64,000 nucleotides of DNA from Alkalimonas delamerensis. Lineage in GTDB: Bacteria; Pseudomonadota; Gammaproteobacteria; Enterobacterales; Alteromonadaceae. The DNA is taken from NCBI RefSeq assembly GCF_030717955.1, contig NZ_JAUZVY010000001.1, positions 434,001 through 498,000 of the forward strand. Direction: 5' to 3'. Positions within the stretch are counted from its first letter, which is position 1. Each line of letters begins with the position of its first letter. Made by a program: the position numbers and the translations under genes. The notes under the pieces are model-generated. The model made no database searches, was not told the origin of the DNA, and saw only the letters and a list, made by a program, of their open reading frames with translations. Of this stretch, positions 50,412 through 58,851 are shown in pieces.

Positions 50412-52052
50412 ATGTCCATGATTTTCCAAAGCAGTTTTTATCAAACCAAACGTATTTTGCTGGTCGAAGATTGTGAGCCGATCCGGGCTTCGATTCGGGG
50501 CATGCTACAGCAGATAGGTTTCGAGCAGATTACCGCAGTTGCCGATGCGGCCAGTGCATTGGAGAAAGCCGAACTGACGGCTTTTGATTTTGTGTTGGCC
50601 GACGTTCAGCTGGAAAATGGACTCAATGGTGTGCAACTGTTCGAGACGCTGAAAAAGCGCCAGTTGTTGAAAGAAAGCAGTTGCGTGGCACTGATCAGCG
50701 CCGACTCGATTCGTAAAGTGGTGTTTGGCATCAGCCAGCGCCAGCCAGATTGCTACATACAAAAACCCTTCACGTATCTGACATTGGAAAAACAATTGGC
50801 CAGGGCGATGCAACAGCGTCTGGCCTTGCGCAAGGTGTTTCAGGCACTGCCGGCGAAGCCTGAGCAGGCATTGCTGGAGTGCGACCGGGTGGTGAAAGAG
50901 GCGCCGGCGCATGCGCTCCATGCGTTGCGTCTGAAAGGGGAGTTGTTGCTGCAATTAGGTCAGGCGCAACAGGCGGTGGCCTTGTACCAGCAAATCTTGC
51001 AAAGCAGGGAGTTAAGCTGGGCCTTGTTGGGCAACGCCATTGCCTTGTTTCAGACTGGGAACAACCAGGCTTTAAAGCAGTTGCAGTTGCTGAGTAAAGC
51101 CGAAGAAACCCGACCGGAAGCTCTGGATTGGCTGATACGACTGTCGTTGCAGCAGCAAGAACCCGAGCAAGCGCTGAGTTATGCTCAGGAACTGGCCCGC
51201 GCTATGCCACAGTCGGTTGAAGTGGTTCAGGTGCAAGCGCAGCTTGCGGCCTTGTGCCAGGACACCGATGAGGCCATTCGCTATTGGCAAAAAGCCAGCC
51301 AACAGCATCGATACAGTGCACTGGATTCGGCGCAGCACTACCTGAACCCAGCTCGGTTGCAGCTGCTGAAAGTGGCGCAGAGCAAGTCGCTGCGACCAGC
51401 CAGCTTGCTGGCCAAAGCCGAAGAGTCCTTGCAAGCATTGCCGAAACGTTTTTTGACCGACAGCCTGCAACCTGAACTGCAGCTGGTGCAAGCCCGTATT
51501 GCCTTATTGCAGGGGCAGTGGACGCAGGCTCAGCACTATTTGAATGAAGCTTTGCAGCAGGACCCTAACCACTGGTCCTTGGCTGCCCGGGTGGATTTGG
51601 CACTGCTGAAACTGGCTTTTGGCGACCAAAAAGGGTTGGAGCAAGTGGCTGCTAAGTTGTCGGTTGCTGCCGTCAGTACGGATTTATCCGGCGCTGTTGA
51701 GTCCGCTTTAGCCGCTTTTTGGCAGCAGCAGCTGACGCAGTTATGGTCACAGACGAAGGGCTGGATGCAGCAAGGGCAAAAAGATTACCGGGCTCAATCC
51801 TTTGCCCAGGCACTAGGCCGATTGTGGCAGGCTTTTTTGTACATGCCGGCCAATAGCAGCCTGGCGCTTAGTTTGTGGCAAACACTGGCCAACCTGCCAC
51901 CGGCAGAGAAGTTAAGGCCCATGGCGCAGTTGCTGAGTCAGCTGTTGCAGCAAAGTCAGCTTTCCGGCAGCAATGCCGAACGCTTTACCGCTATTTATCA
52001 GCAGTTGGCTGAGCCCTACAAGTTAACCGCTTCGCAGTCGGCCAAAGCCTGA
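50412..52052 (+). CDS. Response regulator with C-terminal TPR repeats
   Basis: About 546 residues. The N-terminal receiver domain is complete: VEDCEPIRA acidic pocket, phospho-aspartate in FVLADVQLENG, and YIQKPFTY lysine. The rest is a chain of helix pairs of tetratricopeptide type (for example ALRLKGELLLQLGQAQQAVALY). It therefore likely relays phosphorylation to protein partners rather than to DNA. Start is uncertain: GTG 50391, ATG 50412 or ATG 50418 are all possible; ATG 50412 or 50418 retain the whole receiver. No kinase is adjacent. Confidence 0.8.
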   Translation: MSMIFQSSFYQTKRILLVEDCEPIRASIRGMLQQIGFEQITAVADAASALEKAELTAFDFVLADVQLENGLNGVQLFETLKKRQLLKESSCVALISADSIRKVVFGISQRQPDCYIQKPFTYLTLEKQLARAMQQRLALRKVFQALPAKPEQALLECDRVVKEAPAHALHALRLKGELLLQLGQAQQAVALYQQILQSRELSWALLGNAIALFQTGNNQALKQLQLLSKAEETRPEALDWLIRLSLQQQEPEQALSYAQELARAMPQSVEVVQVQAQLAALCQDTDEAIRYWQKASQQHRYSALDSAQHYLNPARLQLLKVAQSKSLRPASLLAKAEESLQALPKRFLTDSLQPELQLVQARIALLQGQWTQAQHYLNEALQQDPNHWSLAARVDLALLKLAFGDQKGLEQVAAKLSVAAVSTDLSGAVESALAAFWQQQLTQLWSQTKGWMQQGQKDYRAQSFAQALGRLWQAFLYMPANSSLALSLWQTLANLPPAEKLRPMAQLLSQLLQQSQLSGSNAERFTAIYQQLAEPYKLTASQSAKA

Positions 52053-52099
52053 CTCGTTAGTGGCAACTTTCATAGTGAACTGAACAGGATACCGAGACA

Positions 52100-52876
52100 A
52101 TGTTAATGGTGATTTCGCCAGCCAAAGATCTGGCTATGGACAGAGCAGCGCCTGCTATGGCGTTGACCCAACCGGCCTTGCTGGATGACGCCAGCCGTCT
52201 GATTGACGTCTGTCGTCAGCTGACCCCGGTCGATATTGCCCGTTTAATGAAGCTCAGTGATAAGCTGGCCGGGCTGAATGCAGCTCGCTTTGCCGAGTGG
52301 CAGCGCCCATTTACCCAGGACAATGCCACCGCAGCCATTTTGGCCTTTAATGGCGATGTTTATCAGGGACTGGATGCGTCCAGCCTGAGCCAACCGCAGT
52401 TGGAATTTGCCCAACAGCACCTGCGGATTTTAAGCGGTCTTTACGGCGTGTTGCGACCGCTGGATTTGATGCAAGCGTACCGGCTGGAAATGGGCACCCG
52501 CTTGCACACCGAAGCCGGTGAGACCCTCTATGCTTTTTGGCAGGATCGCATCACCGAGCAGCTCAATCAGCAGTTGGCGACCCTTGGCAGTGATCTGTTG
52601 CTGAACCTGGCATCGCAGGAGTATTTTAAAGCGGTCCGTCCCAAAGCCCTGAACGCCAGAGTCGTCAATGTACAGTTCAAAGACGCCAAAAATGGTCAGT
52701 ACAAAGTCATTAGCTTTTATGCGAAAAAAGCCCGGGGCCTGATGGCGCGCTACGTGATTGAACAGCAGGTGGATTCGGTAGAAAAGCTAAAAGCCTTTGA
52801 TTCTGCAGGCTATTATTTTTGCGCCGCACAATCGACCGAGCAAGAACTGGTTTTCCTGCGGGATCAAGTAGCCTGA
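52100..52876 (+). CDS. yaaA: Peroxide stress protein YaaA
   Basis: A 258-residue DUF328 protein that limits free iron and DNA damage under hydrogen peroxide stress in E. coli. MVISPAKDLAMD at the start, LKLSDKLA-type motif (MKLSDKLAGLNAARF), AFNGDVYQGLDASSLS, and LSGLYGVLRPLDLMQAYRLE are characteristic. In E. coli, yaaA is near thr and talB as well, so this neighbourhood looks ancestral. Confidence 0.95.
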   Translation: MLMVISPAKDLAMDRAAPAMALTQPALLDDASRLIDVCRQLTPVDIARLMKLSDKLAGLNAARFAEWQRPFTQDNATAAILAFNGDVYQGLDASSLSQPQLEFAQQHLRILSGLYGVLRPLDLMQAYRLEMGTRLHTEAGETLYAFWQDRITEQLNQQLATLGSDLLLNLASQEYFKAVRPKALNARVVNVQFKDAKNGQYKVISFYAKKARGLMARYVIEQQVDSVEKLKAFDSAGYYFCAAQSTEQELVFLRDQVA

Positions 52877-52932
52877 GGCCGGGCAATCAAGTAAACTAGC
52901 GCCCCTTTTTTTGTGCAGAGGCAAGACCCGCC

Positions 52933-54231
52933 ATGAAGTTTCCCGGCCACCGCAAGATTAAACACTACTTTCCGGTGTCAGCTCCCAAGCCGGAGCTGCC
53001 GCGTTTTGAAGTGGATCCGGGACGGGATACCTATGTGGTCGGGCTGGATCAGGTCATTGTCGATGTGGTGGCCAAGGTGGAGGATGCCTTTTTAGCGCAG
53101 CATGGCATTGGCAAGGGGCTGTCCAATCTGGTGGCACACGACAAAGCCAATGACATCTACCAGCAATTGCTCAACTGTGGTGCCATTTCGGATCATTTTG
53201 CCGGCGGCACCATTGGCAATACCGTGCACAATTACTCGGTGCTGGCCGACGACAAATCGGTGTTATTGGGTGTCATGTCGGCCAATATCACCCTTGGCTC
53301 GCCGGCCTATCATTACCTCTGTCATACCAGCAGCAAAGTCGACTTAAACCACCTGCAAGGGGTTACCGGTGATATAGGCCGTGGCATTACCCTGATTACA
53401 CCCGATGGCGAACGCACCTTTGTGATTGATCCGGGCGATATGGATCAACTGACTCCAGCAGCCATTCCAGCCGAGCTGGTCAGCAACGCCTCGGCACTGG
53501 TGCTCAGTGCCTACCCGCTGCGAGCCACCGGTCAGCCGATCATTGCTGCCATGCAGCATACGCTGGAATTGGCCAATCAGCAGCAGGTTCCGGTGGTGAT
53601 GAGCTTAGGAACCCGTCATCTGGTCGAGGCGTTGCGCGACAGCATTCAGCAGACGGCTATGCAGCATGTGCAAATTCTGGCGATGAATGAGCAGGAAGCC
53701 GAAGCGTTAACCGGCTTTGCCGATCCGCTGCTGGCAGCCGAGCAGATTTTGCAGTGGGTCGATATGGTGTTGATTACCGCCGGTGCTAAGGGTCTGTACT
53801 TATGCGGTTACACCGACGAGGCGCTAAAACGTGAAACCAGCCATCCGATCAAATCCGGCAGCCTGGCCGACTTTAACCGTTTTGAATTCAGCCGGCCAAT
53901 GCTCAAACGCGATTGTCAGCAGCCACTGAAAGTCTATTCTCACATCGATCCCTATCTGGGTGGGCCCGAGCGGATAGCCAACACCAACGGGGCCGGTGAT
54001 GGCGCCCTGGCGGCTTTGCTGCACGATATGGCGGCCAACCACCACCACCGGCAGTTGCAACCCAAATCCAGCAAACACGAGTACCCTTATCTGGCGTATT
54101 CCTCTTTTGCCCAAATATGCAAATACGCCAACCGGGTCAGCTATGAAATCCTGGTGCAGTATGGCTCTCGCCTCAGCAAGGGGCTGCCAGAGCGCGAGGA
54201 CAGCCTGGAAGAAGCCTACTGGGAGCGTTAA
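52933..54231 (+). CDS. gsk: Inosine-guanosine kinase
   Basis: A 432-residue PfkB/ribokinase-family enzyme that phosphorylates guanosine and inosine for purine salvage. MKFPGHRKIKHYFP at the N-terminus and the long GGTIGNTVHNYSVLADD block match Gsk. The catalytic anion-hole region reads ANTNGAGDGALAALLHDM. Length is very near that of E. coli (434). Confidence 0.95.
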   Translation: MKFPGHRKIKHYFPVSAPKPELPRFEVDPGRDTYVVGLDQVIVDVVAKVEDAFLAQHGIGKGLSNLVAHDKANDIYQQLLNCGAISDHFAGGTIGNTVHNYSVLADDKSVLLGVMSANITLGSPAYHYLCHTSSKVDLNHLQGVTGDIGRGITLITPDGERTFVIDPGDMDQLTPAAIPAELVSNASALVLSAYPLRATGQPIIAAMQHTLELANQQQVPVVMSLGTRHLVEALRDSIQQTAMQHVQILAMNEQEAEALTGFADPLLAAEQILQWVDMVLITAGAKGLYLCGYTDEALKRETSHPIKSGSLADFNRFEFSRPMLKRDCQQPLKVYSHIDPYLGGPERIANTNGAGDGALAALLHDMAANHHHRQLQPKSSKHEYPYLAYSSFAQICKYANRVSYEILVQYGSRLSKGLPEREDSLEEAYWER

Positions 54232-54300
54232 CTGCACGTTGCTGTTTGGCGTTATCTTGGCTACATTATTCGTAAATCGCAGCAATAAAGCAGGTGACGA

Positions 54301-54777
54301 ATGGACTTACAGCGACTGGAAAAACTGAACGAACTGCGGGAAAAGGGCATTCTCACCGAGCAAGAATACGCCGAGCAAAAGCAGAAAATCCTTGATCAAC
54401 CCAGTCATGGGCTGACAGAGTTTGTGATGCAAACCAATCACTACAGCATGCTGATGCATCTGGCCCAGCTGTGCGTCTTTATTTTGCCGCTGTTGGGCTG
54501 GGTGGTGCCTTTGGTGATGTGGTTGGCGCGCAATGAAGACAGCACCATCGACCGGCACGGCAAGGTGATTTTTAACTGGATATTAAGCGTGGTGTTGTAC
54601 GGCTTTATTGCGCTGCTGCTAACCGTCATTATCATTGGTTTTCCGATGTTGTTGGCGTTGGTTATCTGTTCCATTGCCTTCACGGTGTTGGGGGCCATCA
54701 AAGCCAAAGAGGGTGTGATTGCCAATTACCCGCTGTCGATCCGGTTTTTTCGTGTTGATGCGTCGGAATCTGAGTAA
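54301..54777 (+). CDS. SHOCT-like N-terminus plus DUF4870-like membrane protein
   Basis: A 158-residue membrane protein. Residues 1-33 form a SHOCT-like motif (LEKLNELREKGILTEQEYAEQKQKIL). Three or four hydrophobic helices follow, with the DUF4870-type stretch HLAQLCVFILPLLGWVVPLVMWL and the conserved DRHGKVIFNWILS. Family function is unknown. It lies 69 bases after gsk and may be co-transcribed. Confidence 0.8.
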   Translation: MDLQRLEKLNELREKGILTEQEYAEQKQKILDQPSHGLTEFVMQTNHYSMLMHLAQLCVFILPLLGWVVPLVMWLARNEDSTIDRHGKVIFNWILSVVLYGFIALLLTVIIIGFPMLLALVICSIAFTVLGAIKAKEGVIANYPLSIRFFRVDASESE

Positions 54778-55126
54778 AAAAAATTTTATGCAGTCGCACC
54801 CTGCCTTTGGCCGGGCCACTAAGGCTCGCCGGGTGCTGCGCTGCATGAGCATCCATTCTGACTGCATCCTTTAGCACTGCCAGCAGCCGCTATCCGGCCG
54901 GGCGCTTGGCGTTGGCGAAAAAACTTGCTATAAATCATTCCAGACGGCTTTACATCCAGAGTAAATGCACTAATCTTTGGATGGCAGCAGTGACTGGTAC
55001 GAGGTGACGAACAACGATTCTTTTCCGCAACGTCCGCGGATAAAATAGCAGCCCTGTACAAAGCCCGCCTGTGATGAACTGAATCCATCACCCGAATGCA
55101 CCCTACAACCCATTCAGGAAACGACG
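54778..55126. other. Noncoding stretch upstream of the malic enzyme
   Basis: About 350 bases without a supported gene. It contains a GC-rich half with short inverted repeats (GGCCGGGC / GCCCGGCC-like) and an AT-richer half leading to maeB. AGGAAACG precedes ATG 55127. A MetJ-box-like octamer pair at 54942 is too weak to claim. No RNA gene is recognisable. Confidence 0.45.
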
Positions 55127-56344
55127 ATGTCCGATTTTAAAGCGCAAGCTCTGAAATACCATGCCGAACCCAAACCCGGCAAAATCAGCATTGAAATCAG
55201 CAAGCCGGCCGAAACGGTCCGCGACTTGGCTCTGGCCTACAGCCCGGGCGTGGCCGAGCCGGTGCGCTGCATTGCAGAAGATCCCAACGATGTGTACAAG
55301 TACACCGCCAAAGGCAACCTGGTGGCGGTGATTTCCAATGGCTCGGCCATTCTGGGCCTTGGCAACTTGGGGCCGATGGCGTCCAAGCCGGTGATGGAAG
55401 GCAAGGCGCTGCTGTTTAAACGCTTTGCCAACCTGGATTCGATCGACATCGAAGTCAGTCATCGCACCACCGAAGAGTTTATCAACACCGTGGCCAACAT
55501 CGCCGATACCTTTGGCGGCATCAATCTTGAAGACATCAAAGCGCCAGAGTGCTTTGAGATTGAAAAAGAGCTGATCAAGCGCTGCAACATCCCGGTGTTT
55601 CACGACGATCAGCACGGCACTGCCATTGTAACGGCGGCGGGCATGCTGAATGCACTGGAAATTCAGGGCAAAGACATCAGCAAAGCCACCATTGTTTGCA
55701 TGGGGGCAGGTGCTGCCGCCATTGCCTGCATGGAGTTGCTGATTAAGTGCGGTGCGAAGCGTGAATACATTTACATGCTGGATACCAAAGGCGTGATCCA
55801 CACCCGCCGCGACGATCTGAACGAGTACAAAAAGCTGTTTGCCAACAACACCGACAAGCGCACGCTGGAAGATGCACTGGAAGGTGCCGATGTCTTTGTC
55901 GGTGTCTCCGGGCCGGATGTCTTGCCACCGGAAGCCCTGAAGCTGATGGCCGACAAGCCGGTTATTTTCGCCTGCTCCAACCCGGATCCAGAGATTAAGC
56001 CGGAACTGGCTCACGCTACCCGCAGCGATATTATTATGGCCACCGGCCGTTCGGATTACCCAAATCAGGTGAACAACGTGCTTTGCTTCCCGTTTATCTT
56101 CCGCGGTGCTTTGGATGTGCGTGCCAGAGAAATTAACGATGAAATGAAAATCGCCGCAGTAGAAGCAATTCGCAGCATTGCCAAAGAGCCGGTGCCAGAG
56201 GCGGTATTAAAAGCCGCCGATGTGGCCGCGCTGGAATTTGGCCCGGAGTACATTATTCCCAAGCCGATGGATCCACGGCTGCTGGAGCGGGTTTCCAAAG
56301 CCGTATCCGACGCTGCTATCGCCTCCGGTGTCGCTCGAATTTAG
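55127..56344 (+). CDS. Malic enzyme, short form without phosphotransacetylase domain
   Basis: A 405-residue malic enzyme that decarboxylates malate to pyruvate with reduction of NAD(P)+. LAYSPGVAEPVRCIAEDP, the DDQHGTAIVTAAG metal/substrate region, and the dinucleotide stretch IVCMGAGAAAIACMELL are clear. E. coli MaeB is 759 residues with a C-terminal PTA-like domain, which this protein lacks; it belongs to the shorter bacterial form. Cofactor preference cannot be settled by eye. It ends at a strong terminator; codon use and GC fall sharply after it. Confidence 0.92.
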   Translation: MSDFKAQALKYHAEPKPGKISIEISKPAETVRDLALAYSPGVAEPVRCIAEDPNDVYKYTAKGNLVAVISNGSAILGLGNLGPMASKPVMEGKALLFKRFANLDSIDIEVSHRTTEEFINTVANIADTFGGINLEDIKAPECFEIEKELIKRCNIPVFHDDQHGTAIVTAAGMLNALEIQGKDISKATIVCMGAGAAAIACMELLIKCGAKREYIYMLDTKGVIHTRRDDLNEYKKLFANNTDKRTLEDALEGADVFVGVSGPDVLPPEALKLMADKPVIFACSNPDPEIKPELAHATRSDIIMATGRSDYPNQVNNVLCFPFIFRGALDVRAREINDEMKIAAVEAIRSIAKEPVPEAVLKAADVAALEFGPEYIIPKPMDPRLLERVSKAVSDAAIASGVARI

Positions 56345-56380
56345 CGTGACAGCTCTGCAAAACCGGTAGTACTGCCGTTT

Positions 56381-56410
56381 CACAAAAAGCACCTGCGGGT
56401 GCTTTTTGTG
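56381..56410. terminator. Terminator of the malic enzyme gene
   Basis: A 13-base stem CACAAAAAGCACC / GGTGCTTTTTGTG around TGCG, T-rich on the downstream side. It marks the left edge of the AT-rich island. Confidence 0.9.
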
Positions 56411-56521
56411 TTTCAGCTAATAAAAAGTGTAGGTGATGAGTTTTCGCAGTGTTATAAAGATGAAATCGAGATGGTGCTTATTTCAGCCTTAGATTGCTAG
56501 CCGCAACCAAAAGACGGAATC

Positions 56522-57028
56522 ATGGTTAAATTTTTTGATTACTCAAGCATATTCTTCTTTCTTACGCTTCTAGCATTGTTCCCGATGGCTTTCTTTAGCA
56601 TAAACATGCTTAAAAAAGCACAAAAGCCAGTACGAGACGTGTTGGGTTGGCCTTTTTATGTGCTTGTACTTTCTATAATTTTAGCGTTCTCTTTGCAGTT
56701 GTATGCAAGGGTTAGAATATTTGATTACGTAGATTACGCGCTGATGGCTGAGGACTCTGTCGTGACACTGAACGATGCTTCCGTTTCGGCAGAAATGCGC
56801 GAGCAACTGAGGTATGCGTTCGCAAATAGAAAGCAAACTAAGCATCGAGGCTCGCATCCAACAGAACGCAATAGCCTGACAATCCATTTTAATGAGAAGA
56901 CATTAATTTTGCTGCTCGATAAAGACTCGCGGGATTCTGATTTGTATTGGGTTTTTCTTGAGGGGAGTGCAGTGGGTTCAAACATCACCCTGATAACGCT
57001 GGACATAAACCATGTAGAAGATTCCTAG
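56522..57028 (+). CDS. Hypothetical membrane protein in AT-rich island
   Basis: A 168-residue protein with two N-terminal transmembrane helices (about 10-30 and 43-62, FYVLVLSIILAFSLQLYARV) and a polar domain of about 105 residues ending in a beta-like stretch (LYWVFLEGSAVGSNITLITL). No family is recognised. Its codons are AT-rich compared with the flanking maeB and metB genes. The gene stands 22 bases ahead of the next membrane gene and is probably co-transcribed with it. In size and layout it resembles immunity-type membrane proteins, but no toxin is visible. Confidence 0.6.
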   Translation: MVKFFDYSSIFFFLTLLALFPMAFFSINMLKKAQKPVRDVLGWPFYVLVLSIILAFSLQLYARVRIFDYVDYALMAEDSVVTLNDASVSAEMREQLRYAFANRKQTKHRGSHPTERNSLTIHFNEKTLILLLDKDSRDSDLYWVFLEGSAVGSNITLITLDINHVEDS

Positions 57029-57050
57029 GCTGCCCAAAGAATCGAAGATT

Positions 57051-57584
57051 ATGGCTCGATTGAAACGGTTGCCTGTGCCGGCCCAATGCATCTTGATTTG
57101 TGCTCTGCTTTTTCTAGCTTGGCATTTTCGTTATTACACTACTGGTGTGGATGAGGCTGAGCTGTCGAAAGTTGAAGGAACTCTTTATAGCTTCGAGTGC
57201 AAGAGCAGATTTCGGGGTTCTGATGACATCGTACTTTATACCTCTTTGAGAGAAGAGGAAATATGGCTGAGAGCGTGGCAAAAGTGTAAAAATCTATCCG
57301 ATGCTATGTCATATGCAGCTTCGCCACAGGAAGTAATTTTTTATACCCAAAAAACCCGAGGAATATTCAGTACAATAAATAAAACAGATGGGGTTTTAAG
57401 GGTTTACGCTGTCGATGTAAAATCCCCAAGGAAACAACTAATTTATCCAGCAAATGGGCTAGGAAAACGTTTAAATCCAAATATATTGGCGATTCTTTTG
57501 GCTTGCGTCGCTTTTGTTTTGGCCGATAACCTGCGTGATAAGTGGTGGGATATATATCAAGCTAAGAAAAAATTAAATAGATAA
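57051..57584 (+). CDS. Membrane protein, paralogue A of a duplicated pair
   Basis: A 177-residue protein with an N-terminal helix (12-28), an extracytoplasmic-looking domain with two conserved cysteines (FECKSRF, WQKCKN), and a C-terminal helix (about 145-165). It is a paralogue of the protein at 58852: shared stretches include WHFRYYT-GVDEAEL, KVEG-LY-F-C, DDI-LYTSLRE and LIYPA-GLG. Similarity continues upstream of ATG 57051 in the same frame (IPRLPKESKI versus IPTLPKQLKV), with no start codon before that region here, so the true N-terminus may be longer or trimmed. Function unknown. Confidence 0.65.
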   Translation: MARLKRLPVPAQCILICALLFLAWHFRYYTTGVDEAELSKVEGTLYSFECKSRFRGSDDIVLYTSLREEEIWLRAWQKCKNLSDAMSYAASPQEVIFYTQKTRGIFSTINKTDGVLRVYAVDVKSPRKQLIYPANGLGKRLNPNILAILLACVAFVLADNLRDKWWDIYQAKKKLNR

Positions 57585-57889
57585 TAGCTTATACTAGCTA
57601 CGAAGCTTCAGGAAATTACGGGATATTCGAGGTCAAAGAAAAATAAAGTAGTCTGATAATTTCACTCTGCTCTAAGATTTATGCCCCCCCAATTTTTATA
57701 GTTGGCTTTAGTTGGAAGTATCACAATCTGTTTCACAACAATCTTCAGAGAGTGTAAGAAATTATGGAGATATTGTTTTTTGAGCAGTAATCTGATCGTA
57801 GTACTATGCAGGGGGTTGCTTTTTATCAAGTGAATGGCAGAATTGAGTCGATTAAACCTGATAAAGAAATCGAGCCCTAGGAGTATTTG
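57585..57889. other. AT-rich spacer with a gene-tail fragment
   Basis: About 305 bases. It includes a run of seven C at 57684-57690 in an AT-rich setting. A 24-codon open stretch from ATG 57806 to TAG 57878 encodes a tail listed separately. No promoter is certain. TAGGAG at 57878-57883 serves the gene at 57890. Confidence 0.45.
57806..57880 (+). pseudogene. Gene-tail fragment 1 (motif YxVxGRI[ED]S)
   Basis: An open stretch encoding FYQVNGRIESIKPDKEIEP and a stop, just before the small gene at 57890. A related tail, IYSVSGRIDSAELAKSLDKK, occurs at 58726-58809 before the second membrane paralogue. The shared Y-x-V-x-G-R-I-[ED]-S in the same position relative to a small gene suggests C-terminal remnants of a duplicated larger gene. 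The similarity is short, so chance is possible. Confidence 0.35.
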
Positions 57890-58150
57890 ATGAGACTTTT
57901 TGAAAGGTTAAATGCAAAGAATATTGTCTTGCTCTTAGTGGCAGGATGGATCGCGAATGGATTGATCAATGTTCTTGGAAAAGGAAGTATTCATGTAAGA
58001 GGCACTACCTTTTCAAGGGTAGGAGAACCCGTTTTGTTTTGGTTTTTTGTATTGTTCGGTATTTTCGGCTTAGTATCACTAATTTTTATCGCTTTTTTTG
58101 CTGAGAATGAGCAAGAAAAAAAATCAGAGGCTTTAGAAGGGAATAAGTAG
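57890..58150 (+). CDS. Small two-helix membrane protein in AT-rich island
   Basis: An 86-residue protein with two hydrophobic helices (about 11-30 and 46-69, LFWFFVLFGIFGLVSLIF) and a charged C-terminus (ENEQEKKSEAL). TAGGAG lies 6 bases before ATG 57890. No family is recognised. It is followed at 16 bases by the open stretch at 58167. Confidence 0.55.
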   Translation: MRLFERLNAKNIVLLLVAGWIANGLINVLGKGSIHVRGTTFSRVGEPVLFWFFVLFGIFGLVSLIFIAFFAENEQEKKSEALEGNK

Positions 58151-58166
58151 TTAACCGCAGTTGTAA

Positions 58167-58358
58167 TTGCTTAAGAGTTATTCATGCCAACTATGCAAAA
58201 AATACCAGCAGCCCGGTCAGTGCATCCCGGCAGAAGTGATCAGTGTAAAACAGCAGGAGTGGCAGTGGGAGACTCAGCTTAAGAAATTTGGGGCAGAGAA
58301 AATAAATATTCTGACAATTTTACTTTGGCGCAAAAAACAATTGAATTGGGTTCTTTAA
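58167..58358 (+). pseudogene. Open stretch with CxxC and the repeated CIPAEVISVKQ segment
   Basis: Sixty-three codons from a TTG, with CQLCKKYQQPGQCIPAEV near the start. The segment CIPAEVISVKQ is found again in the same reading frame at 59432, where the downstream sequence differs. Its TAA overlaps the ATG of the next gene (TAATG). It may be a short coupled gene, but the lack of an ATG and the duplication of only its middle make a decayed fragment more likely. Confidence 0.35.
58227..58254 (+). repeat. 28-base direct repeat, copy 1
   Basis: Exact 28-base match to 59438-59465, in the same orientation and about 1.2 kb apart. Flanking bases are also partly alike (CAGTGCATC versus TAGTGTATT). 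Confidence 0.9.
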
Positions 58359-58657
58359 TGATTGCATCTGAAAAAATAATCTCTATTTGGAAATGGAGCC
58401 TATTGTTATTTTTTTTATTTTTAGTTTTGTTTTTCGCGACTGCCCCGGAGCCTGGGAATGACAGTGACTTTATTCATTTGTGCTTTTTCCTTGTGTTGAT
58501 AGCTAATTCTGTTTTTGTCGTTGCAATTCCACTGCTAGCTTCCTTTGTCATGAAAAAAAGCCTTTCGTTCGCTCTTTTTATTGTTTTGCTTTTTAATATT
58601 GTAGGGAGCGTTATTTTATTTTTTGTCTACAGGCGATCTGTTAGAGATGCCGGTTGA
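58358..58657 (+). CDS. Small three-helix membrane protein in AT-rich island
   Basis: A 99-residue, strongly hydrophobic protein with three predicted helices (about 10-28, 37-60 and 68-92) and the loop ATAPEPGNDSDF between the first two. ATG 58358 overlaps the preceding stop. There is no recognised family. AT-rich codons and size are like the neighbouring small membrane genes. Confidence 0.5.
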   Translation: MIASEKIISIWKWSLLLFFLFLVLFFATAPEPGNDSDFIHLCFFLVLIANSVFVVAIPLLASFVMKKSLSFALFIVLLFNIVGSVILFFVYRRSVRDAG

Positions 58658-58725
58658 TATTTTTGAATTTGCAGAAATTTGTGGGGATCCCTTAGGCTAA
58701 GCCCCCTAACTTTTAGGTAGCTAAT

Positions 58726-58809
58726 GTGGTAAGCCGCACGCCTATTTATTCCGTGAGTGGTCGTATAGATTCTGCGGAATTAGCAAAGTCTCTTGATAAA
58801 AAGGATTAA
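58726..58809 (+). pseudogene. Gene-tail fragment 2 (motif YxVxGRI[ED]S)
   Basis: The stretch from GTG 58726 to TAA 58807 encodes IYSVSGRIDSAELAKSLDKK. It ends four codons before the membrane paralogue region, mirroring fragment 1 at 57806. See that entry for the comparison. Confidence 0.35.
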
Positions 58810-58851
58810 TCCGTGCAAAAAATCCCGACGTTGCCCAAACAATTAAAAGTT

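Noticed and set aside
54942..54957. Met-box-like pair AGACGGCT-TTACATCC upstream of the malic enzyme.
   Set aside because: The second octamer is poor, it is about 170 bases from the gene, and no methionine link exists.
55103..56014. A 303-codon open frame on the minus strand.
   Set aside because: It runs antisense to most of the malic enzyme gene and encodes no recognisable domain; long antisense frames are common opposite GC-rich genes.
56408..56500. A 30-codon open frame from GTG at the left end of the AT-rich island.
   Set aside because: No ribosome-binding site; the start lies within the terminator of the malic enzyme gene, and no copy is seen elsewhere.
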